From QALR01 sp045124015 (GTDB lineage: Bacteria > Bacillota > Clostridia > Oscillospirales > CAG-272), in assembly GCA_045124015.1 (NCBI GenBank), contig JBGVLA010000153.1, positions 1 to 5,093 of the forward strand: a DNA stretch of 5,093 nucleotides. The letters run 5' to 3'. Numbering within the stretch: position 1 is the first letter of the stretch; every line of letters begins with the position of its first letter. Below the pieces are notes generated by a model, which had not been told where the DNA came from, searched no databases, and saw only the letters and a program-made list of their open reading frames with translations. The translations under genes and the position numbers were made by a program. This document shows, piece by piece, positions 1 to 2,611 of this stretch.

Positions 1-236
1 TGACACGAAAGGAATTTGACCTTCTGTTTTGGCTCGCCAGCAATCCTGGAAAAGTATTTTCTCGAGACCAACTTTATGACAGAGTATGGGATGATAATTC
101 TTCATTCAATGTGGACGAAATAGTGAAAGCACACATCAAAACTTTGCGTTCAAAGTTATCTATCTCTGAGATTGAGTACATACAAAACGTATGGGGAGTA
201 GGGTATCAATTCCAAGCAATCACGAGCAACGTGTAA
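1..236 (+). CDS. Response regulator, OmpR/VanR-type winged-helix C-terminus (5' truncated)
   Basis: The reading frame enters from the left edge (first full codon at 3) and gives 77 residues ending in TAA at 234-236. The visible part is the DNA-binding winged helix of an OmpR/PhoB-family response regulator. It has TRKEFDLLFWLA near the start, GKVFSRDQLYDRVW (recognition-domain start), an AHIKTLRSKL recognition helix and the family-typical C-terminal wing motif VWGVGYQF. The receiver domain lies outside the window. Such proteins, phosphorylated by a partner histidine kinase, bind direct repeats upstream of target promoters; the VWGVGY ending is common in VanR-like and antimicrobial-peptide-response regulators. 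A terminator overlaps the stop codon, so this gene ends its transcription unit. Phased repeats at 285-328 are possible binding sites. It sits where Tn916 carries cargo (tet(M)), so it may be element cargo, but it could equally be flanking DNA. Family is confident; specific function is unknown. Confidence 0.9.
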   Translation, partial: TRKEFDLLFWLASNPGKVFSRDQLYDRVWDDNSSFNVDEIVKAHIKTLRSKLSISEIEYIQNVWGVGYQFQAITSNV

Positions 237-253
237 GCGTTGCTCTTTTTTTT
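224..253 (+). terminator. Intrinsic terminator of the response regulator gene
   Basis: Perfect 8-bp stem GAGCAACG (224-231) / CGTTGCTC (238-245) with a 6-nt loop, followed by eight T (246-253). The stop codon of the response regulator lies inside the loop, so the last codons form the left arm. Confidence 0.9.
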
Positions 254-284
254 GTGCTTTTTCGACTTTTTTTGCAAAAACTCA

Positions 285-328
285 CCCTAAGATTTCCCTA
301 TTTCTTCCCTAAGATTTCCCTTTTTTAT
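285..328 (+). repeat. Four tandem 11-bp repeats, possible response-regulator box
   Basis: Four consecutive 11-bp units begin with CCCT or CCCTA: CCCTAAGATTT (285-295), CCCTATTTCTT (296-306), CCCTAAGATTT (307-317) and CCCTTTTTTAT (318-328). Units 1 and 3 are identical, giving a 15-bp exact direct repeat (285-299, 307-321) with a 22-bp period. One helical turn per unit, ending immediately before a -10 element, is what is expected for tandem sites of an OmpR-family regulator placed over a poor -35 region. The regulator encoded just upstream is the obvious candidate, but that link is inferred. Confidence 0.65.
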
Positions 329-336
329 GATATAAT
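328..336 (+). promoter_or_regulatory. Extended -10 promoter, probably activator-dependent
   Basis: TGATATAAT is a perfect extended -10 element (TG at 328-329, TATAAT at 331-336). At 17-bp spacing the -35 position holds CCTAAG, which does not match TTGACA and lies inside the tandem repeats, as in activator-dependent promoters. Transcription would start near 343 and run toward the 3' end of the minus-strand XRE gene; no plus-strand gene follows. Confidence 0.55.
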
Positions 337-350
337 ACTATCACAGCCCA

Positions 351-376
351 GAAAAGCAGCCTTTCGACTGCTTTTC
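351..376. terminator. Hairpin between convergent transcripts, possible terminator
   Basis: Perfect 9-bp stem GAAAAGCAG (351-359) / CTGCTTTTC (368-376) with an 8-nt loop, just beyond the stop of the minus-strand XRE gene. The U-rich tract is part of the arm rather than a tail, so termination would be modest on either strand. It is the only terminator-like structure available for the XRE gene. An outer pair CAGCCC (344-349) / GGGCTG (392-397) could extend the fold. Confidence 0.4.
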
Positions 377-383
377 CGTTGAT

Positions 384-716
384 TTACTTGGGGGCTGTAT
401 CAATCAAGGCTATTGCAGTTGCTTTGATCACTTCGAGAGAGCGTTCATCGCAGTTGTAAAGCCGCCGGATAAGATCTTCAACCTCGTTGTCTTTGGTAGA
501 GCGCTCGGGGTAGAAGATCAAGTCCGGCGTTATGGCAAGCTCGCGAATCAGGTTATACAGGACGTCGTAACTCGGCTTTTTGCCTTCGTTCTCAATTCGA
601 TACAAATATCGATCTGAGATATCAACCCTGCTTGCAAGCTCTTCAATGGTCAAACCGGACTTTTGACGGGCAGCCTTGATGATATCACCAAGTGTTTCAT
701 ACTCAGTATGTACCAT
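384..716 (-). CDS. XRE-family HTH transcriptional regulator (Tn916 Orf9-like)
   Basis: This 110-residue protein has an N-terminal Cro/C1-type helix-turn-helix: about residues 8-62, with LGDIIKAARQKSGLTIEELA as helices 1-2, ISDRYLYRIENEGKKPS as the recognition helix and turn, and YDVLYNLIRELAI closing the fold. The C-terminal half (about 75-110) is a helical tail typical of these small regulators. The start is ATG at 714-716 with GGAGG seven bases upstream. Size, domain layout (RYLY.IEN.G..PS..VLY.L) and orientation, divergent from a sigma-like gene, match Tn916 Orf9, the repressor of the orf7 promoter; orthology is inferred by architecture. It probably represses the divergent operon and perhaps itself, since GAACTG-type motifs occur next to its start and in the divergent region. 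The response regulator gene converges on it from the left. Confidence 0.9.
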   Translation of the reverse strand: MVHTEYETLGDIIKAARQKSGLTIEELASRVDISDRYLYRIENEGKKPSYDVLYNLIRELAITPDLIFYPERSTKDNEVEDLIRRLYNCDERSLEVIKATAIALIDTAPK

Positions 717-734
717 CAGTTCACCTCCCCTAAT

Positions 735-763
735 ATTTTAACATTTTTAGGTCAGTCTGATAA
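735..763 (-). promoter_or_regulatory. Weak candidate promoter for the XRE gene
   Basis: Read on the minus strand, TTATCA (763-758) and TAAAAT (740-735) are separated by 17 bp. The predicted start, near 728, would leave only a dozen or so leader bases and begin at the ribosome binding site. That is short, so a start farther upstream cannot be excluded. Confidence 0.3.
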
Positions 764-772
764 TGGCACAGG

Positions 773-795
773 AGTTCAATTATTAGCGAACTGAC
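773..795. promoter_or_regulatory. Inverted repeat in divergent promoter, candidate repressor operator
   Basis: AGTTC (773-777) and GAACT (788-792) form an inverted repeat with a 10-bp spacer and overlap the candidate plus-strand promoter at 780-808. The right half continues as GAACTGAC (788-795), an octamer repeated at 1042-1049 within the palindrome GAACTG-A-CAGTTC (1042-1054). CAGTTC also lies beside the XRE start codon (717-722). XRE dimers commonly bind such dyads between divergent genes; binding here is inferred. Confidence 0.4.
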
Positions 796-808
796 GGTGC
801 AGTATAAT
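780..808 (+). promoter_or_regulatory. Candidate promoter for leader and sigma-like operon
   Basis: A consensus TATAAT (803-808) lies 17 bp from a poor -35, TTATTA (780-785). The spacer contains the GAACTGAC motif, so a repressor bound there would block it. The expected start, near 815, would make a leader of roughly 410 nt before the sigma-like gene. Confidence 0.45.
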
Positions 809-825
809 CTGAACCGGTGTTTCAA

Positions 826-855
826 ACCGCCAAAAAAAAACGAGGTTTTGGCGGT
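826..855 (+). promoter_or_regulatory. Leader hairpin upstream of terminator
   Basis: Perfect 10-bp stem ACCGCCAAAA (826-835) / TTTTGGCGGT (846-855) with a 10-nt loop, 17 bases before a strong terminator. Part of its right side, GGTTTTGG (844-851), can instead pair with CCAAACC (878-884) in the left arm of that terminator, with one bulge. It may therefore be the anti-antiterminator of an attenuator. Confidence 0.5.
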
Positions 856-872
856 GACTTGACACGCTCTCT

Positions 873-910
873 TCACTCCAAACCGAGTTTTCGGATTGGG
901 GTGATTTTTT
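873..910 (+). terminator. Intrinsic terminator in leader (attenuator or end of a short RNA)
   Basis: A 14-position stem pairs 873-886 (TCACTCCAAACCGA) with 891-904 (TCGGATTGGGGTGA), with one A-A mismatch and one G-U pair, a GTTT loop, and six T at 905-910. No plus-strand gene lies upstream. Its products would therefore be either a roughly 95-nt RNA from the promoter at 780-808 or prematurely ended sigma-operon transcripts. Confidence 0.8.
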
Positions 911-914
911 ATGT

Positions 915-938
915 GTTGGAGCTCCAACGCAACGTTGC
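915..938. repeat. Two abutting perfect palindromes
   Basis: GTTGGAGCTCCAAC (915-928, 14 bp) is followed directly by GCAACGTTGC (929-938, 10 bp). Both have GTTG/CAAC-type arms. They sit just after the leader terminator and may be protein-binding sites or RNA hairpins; nothing identifies the binder. Confidence 0.6.
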
Positions 939-941
939 TTA

Positions 942-970
942 TTAAAAGCAGCGAATATGATACGTATTAT
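942..970 (+). promoter_or_regulatory. Weak candidate second promoter
   Basis: TATTAT (965-970) lies 17 bp after TTAAAA (942-947), and an overlapping TATGAT is at 956-961. A start near 977 would bypass the first terminator and still carry the second terminator and the SD-sequestering stem. The -35 match is poor. Confidence 0.25.
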
Positions 971-1017
971 ATGTAGGACAAGCTTTTGAAGCTTCTCAAA
1001 ATAACTGCTCGTTCTCT

Positions 1018-1236
1018 ATGGGTTCCTCTGGGATCGATACTGAACTGACAGTTCGTGTTTACAATGAAATAACAAATAGCGCACTCATCTTGCGGCAATA
1101 CCTGCTGCTTGATGGGTGCGTTTTTGCGTGCGAAAAATCTTATATTATGTCGGCTCGTGCTCCTCCAAGTCGAATTTTGAATTCTAACGTCAACACACAA
1201 ATTCAAAATTACGATTCGGAGGATAAATATGAATAA
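1018..1236 (+). CDS. Possible 72-codon leader ORF overlapping the sigma-like gene
   Basis: The open frame starts at ATG 1018 and ends at TAA 1234-1236, running eight bases past the ATG (1229) of the sigma-like gene. I recognise no family or domain. No Shine-Dalgarno is visible before 1018, which weighs against it; internal in-frame starts are TTG 1090 and ATG 1147. In its favour, the frame spans exactly the second terminator (1080-1125) and the SD-sequestering hairpin (1161-1223). A ribosome translating it would disrupt both and deliver itself to the next start, as in translational coupling. It may equally be a chance open frame through a structured leader, and a shorter leader peptide is also possible. 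Confidence 0.25.
   Translation: MGSSGIDTELTVRVYNEITNSALILRQYLLLDGCVFACEKSYIMSARAPPSRILNSNVNTQIQNYDSEDKYE
1080..1125 (+). terminator. Second intrinsic terminator in leader, about 100 nt before sigma-like gene
   Basis: The outer stem pairs CGCACTCATC (1080-1089) with GATGGGTGCG (1111-1120): 10 bp with one G-U. After a 2x2 T-T internal loop, GCGGCA (1092-1097) pairs with TGCTGC (1103-1108) around loop ATACC. Five T follow (1121-1125). With about 16 paired positions it should be efficient, so operon expression probably requires a way to read through it. Confidence 0.75.
1161..1223 (+). promoter_or_regulatory. Long hairpin sequestering the sigma-like gene's Shine-Dalgarno
   Basis: A perfect 11-bp inverted repeat, AATTTTGAATT (1173-1183) / AATTCAAAATT (1200-1210), closes a 16-nt loop. 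The stem continues with one bulged A (1211) through 1168-1172 / 1212-1216 (one G-U), an A-C mismatch, then TCCTCC (1161-1166) pairing with GGAGGA (1218-1223). GGAGGA is the ribosome binding site of the sigma-like gene, five bases before its ATG. About 22 base pairs therefore hide the start site in the full-length transcript. Confidence 0.8.
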
Positions 1237-1612
1237 CGAAAAAACCAGAGCTGAATTTACCAACTGGCTCGATACTCTCGCTTACAGAACAAAGCTGAAC
1301 TACATAAGATCTGAGCAGAAGCACAAGATCGACTTTTCCATTGATGAATTTTCCGAGGACAGATTGGAGTCCGAGGAGTTCCACGTTGCCTTTGAATTTT
1401 CTGTTGAAGGCGATTTTGATTTCCAATCCGAGTGGCTTGAAAAAGCGTTTTCTAAGCTTTCCGATACTTGCAAAGAGATTCTGAAGCTTATGTATGTTGA
1501 AGGTAAGACCACTCAGGAAGTTGCAGTGCAACTGAATTGCAGCGCAGGCTATGTTTATAAACAACGCGCTAAGGCTTTTGAATTTATCAAGAAAGAAGGA
1601 GAAAAGAGATGA
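1229..1612 (+). CDS. Sigma-70 region 4-like regulator (Tn916 Orf7-like)
   Basis: This 127-residue acidic-then-basic protein has a clear sigma region 4 fold in its C-terminal half (about 66-121). WLEKAFSKLSDTCKEILKLMYVEG supplies the first helices, then TTQEVAVQLNCSAGYVYKQR is the helix-turn-helix that would contact promoter DNA. There is no region 2, so it is unlikely to be a full sigma factor. The N-terminal 60 residues are rich in Glu, Asp and Phe and are unrecognised. Length and motif order (LS.AL..L......EILLL.Y....S..EIA) parallel Tn916 Orf7, a positive regulator of excision and transfer; the equivalence is inferred. Start ATG 1229 follows GGAGGA by five bases, and that SD is buried in the 1161-1223 hairpin. 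The stop overlaps the next start (ATGA), indicating coupling. Confidence 0.88.
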   Translation: MNNEKTRAEFTNWLDTLAYRTKLNYIRSEQKHKIDFSIDEFSEDRLESEEFHVAFEFSVEGDFDFQSEWLEKAFSKLSDTCKEILKLMYVEGKTTQEVAVQLNCSAGYVYKQRAKAFEFIKKEGEKR

Positions 1613-1809
1613 GAAAAGAGTGCTTGAATTTCGAAGAGCTTATTATTGCGGCTCAGAATGGTAGCGACGAGGCGATGACCGAGATCCTGGAGATGTATAT
1701 GCCCTTGATCAATAAGCACAGCTTTATTGACGGTGCGATCGATGAGGATCTTAGACAGATTATCCTTATGAAGATTATCAAGAACATTGGAAAATTTAAG
1801 GTTAGATAA
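1609..1809 (+). CDS. Small helix-turn-helix protein (Tn916 Orf8-like, HTH_16 type)
   Basis: This 66-residue protein starts at ATG 1609, overlapping the previous stop by four bases, with AAGGAG seven bases upstream. Its pattern FEELIIAAQNGSDEAMTEIL..YMPLI at residues 8-34, followed by DEDLRQ (45-50) and an ending IIKNIGKFKV, closely follows Tn916 Orf8, whose remembered sequence has the same NFE..SAA.NGD..A...VL..Y start, DEDIR motif and I.KFE. end. The N-terminal part resembles the HTH_16 family and also the N-terminal segment of sigma-70 region 2 proteins. The small size is normal for the family, so it is not truncated. It probably works with the sigma-like protein encoded just upstream as the second half of a split regulator; that partnership is inferred. 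Confidence 0.82.
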   Translation: MRKECLNFEELIIAAQNGSDEAMTEILEMYMPLINKHSFIDGAIDEDLRQIILMKIIKNIGKFKVR

Positions 1810-1823
1810 TTTTTCAAAAAAAT

Positions 1824-1886
1824 CTTTGGGGATGGTTTAATTTTAGAATTCTTGCTGTGTGGTTATAGTTGAAGGCATCCCCAAAG
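1824..1886. repeat. 11-bp perfect inverted repeat after the Orf8-like gene
   Basis: CTTTGGGGATG (1824-1834) and CATCCCCAAAG (1876-1886) are exact reverse complements separated by 41 bp of AT-rich sequence. No T-tract follows the right arm, so it is not a standard terminator. It could be the base helix of an RNA domain or a protein-binding pair. Confidence 0.7.
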
Positions 1887-1889
1887 CCT

Positions 1890-2125
1890 AATCATTTTAC
1901 AATTGAATAGTCTGATCCGGTACGTTCCGAAGCGCCGAGCGGCTATCCGTCTGTCGGCAACAGAACCAAGAGCACTGATGTGTGGGTGGCACCTGCACAA
2001 CGCGATGACGCGCTGAGGGTATAATGGTACTTCCGTAAAACGCGGCCCGGCCACAAGGAAGGCGGGGAGATGAGATTTCTATGGACCTGTTCGCCACAGG
2101 CACCGGGGAGGACGTTAAACTAAAG
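1890..2125 (+). ncRNA. Candidate structured RNA segment (unrecognised)
   Basis: This stretch lacks a credible coding frame on either strand and is clearly more GC-rich than its flanks, especially 1912-2110. Local hairpins on the plus strand include: TCTGT/ACAGA (1950-1954/1960-1964, loop CGGCA); a 9-bp stem (1979-1987/1991-1999, loop GGC); CGCG/CGCG (2001-2004/2009-2012, loop ATGA); CTTCC/GGAAG (2030-2034/2057-2061); and CCTGT/ACAGG (2086-2090/2096-2100, loop TCGCC). Compact GC-rich hairpins in series suggest a structured RNA or a long structured leader of the next gene. I do not match it to a known class; group I/II intron cores, RNase P, tmRNA and SRP signatures were not seen. A ribosome-binding-like purine run at 2055-2069 precedes tiny ORFs at 2070-2123 and 2081-2155. 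Strand is assumed from the surrounding genes. Confidence 0.4.
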
Positions 2126-2163
2126 AAATCGATTTATGGTGTCATAGGTCGATAAGTTATCGA
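2126..2163. repeat. Pair of palindromes upstream of the DUF6870-like gene
   Basis: AAATCGATTT (2126-2135, perfect 10 bp) and TCGATAA-G-TTATCGA (2149-2163, 7-bp arms) share the core TCGAT/ATCGA and are centred about 26 bp apart. They may be paired operator sites or recombination-protein sites. Confidence 0.5.
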
Positions 2164-2215
2164 ATAAATATTTGGTAACAGGATAAAAATATAATCACAC
2201 AGCAGGAGGTTGTAT

Positions 2216-2470
2216 ATGGAAAAGAATACAATCATTACCGACGTGCGAAGTATAGATAGGACGAAGCTACGCGATATAAACAGTGTGGTGATTGATCCAA
2301 AGCTCCCGAAGGCGGAGAAAATTCAGAGCTTCGTAAGTCAAATCGGTAATCCATATTGTTATATGGATGGCGATGTGGTAGTCAGCATTAGCTATGCAGA
2401 TACCGAAGTCAGTCTGGAGGACAGACTGAAGTCCTATTTCACTGGAATGGGAAATAATACTAACGGTTAA
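2216..2470 (+). CDS. DUF6870-like small protein of mobile elements
   Basis: This is an 84-residue protein of unknown function. ATG 2216 is chosen because AGGAGG (2204-2209) is six bases upstream; a TTG at 2210 touches the SD and is unsuitable. The sequence shows a DVRSIDRTKLRDINSVVID segment (9-27), LPKAEKIQSFVSQIGNPYCYMDGD (30-53) and VVVSISYADTEVSLEDRLKSYF (54-75). The GNPYC..., VVV.ISYADT and LEDRL..YF pattern resembles the family I recall as DUF6870, found beside serine recombinases in Clostridia; the family label is from memory. No signal peptide, membrane segment or obvious DNA-binding motif is seen. Its position between Orf8-like and recombinase genes is where Tn916 carries orf10/xis, so an accessory role in recombination is possible but unproven. 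The recombinase gene downstream has its own promoter. Confidence 0.8.
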   Translation: MEKNTIITDVRSIDRTKLRDINSVVIDPKLPKAEKIQSFVSQIGNPYCYMDGDVVVSISYADTEVSLEDRLKSYFTGMGNNTNG

Positions 2471-2493
2471 ATGTGAATTTTCAGGATTTCGCA

Positions 2494-2522
2494 TTGACTA
2501 TTTGAGTCGAATGTGATATAAT
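2494..2522 (+). promoter_or_regulatory. Strong promoter of the recombinase operon
   Basis: TTGACT (2494-2499), a 17-bp spacer, and TATAAT (2517-2522) preceded by the extended -10 TG (2514-2515) give a near-consensus vegetative promoter. Transcription should start near 2529. A dyad, GACT (2496-2499) / AGTC (2505-2508), overlaps the -35 and spacer and could hold a repressor. Confidence 0.85.
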
Positions 2523-2538
2523 GAATGTGTCAATGAGC

Positions 2539-2589
2539 GTCGGTCTGGTCAACCGACAATCGAGCAAAGCACTGTAACATTTTACCGTG
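2539..2589 (+). promoter_or_regulatory. Two hairpins in the recombinase leader
   Basis: GTCGGT (2539-2544) / ACCGAC (2552-2557) forms a 6-bp stem with a 7-nt loop. CAC-T-GTAA (2570-2577) / TTAC-C-GTG (2582-2589) forms a 7-bp stem with one mismatch and a CATT loop, ending ten bases before the AGGAGG at 2599-2604. They could tune translation; the SD itself is outside both stems. Confidence 0.4.
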
Positions 2590-2611
2590 ATTTCAATCAG
2601 GAGGAAATGTT

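Noticed and set aside
191..382. Plus-strand 63-codon frame after the response regulator.
   Set aside because: It overlaps the regulator gene, its terminator and the phased repeats, and is Phe/Leu-rich from T-tracts; no family.
859..864. Perfect TTGACA between the two leader hairpins.
   Set aside because: No -10-like hexamer at 16-18 bp downstream; the sequence there is the terminator arm.
730..1263. Minus-strand frames of 65 and 98 codons in the divergent region.
   Set aside because: They run through terminators, palindromes and hairpins and have no SD or family signal.
1190..1564. A 124-codon minus-strand frame opposite the sigma-like gene.
   Set aside because: The plus-strand gene has a recognisable fold, an SD and an operon overlap; the minus frame is its shadow.
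1824..1886. Inverted repeat as terminator of the regulator operon.
   Set aside because: 41-nt loop and no T-tract after the right arm.
2020..2025. TATAAT inside the GC-rich segment as a promoter.
   Set aside because: No TTGACA-like -35 and no extended TG; sequence around it fits RNA hairpins better.
1863..2103. Two overlapping minus-strand frames (63 and 68 codons, 1863-2054 and 1897-2103).
   Set aside because: No ribosome binding site, no recognisable family, arginine/histidine/cysteine-rich composition expected from chance frames in GC-rich structured DNA, and opposite to all neighbouring genes.
1890..2125. Group I/II intron remnant, RNase P, SRP or tmRNA.
   Set aside because: None of the conserved core sequences of these RNAs was found and there is no intron ORF.
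2190..2195. TATAAT just before the DUF6870-like gene as its promoter.
   Set aside because: No acceptable -35 at 15-19 bp, and the predicted start would fall within the ribosome binding site.
2210..2212. TTG as an upstream start for the DUF6870-like gene.
   Set aside because: It directly abuts the AGGAGG at 2204-2209, leaving no spacer; ATG 2216 has correct spacing.
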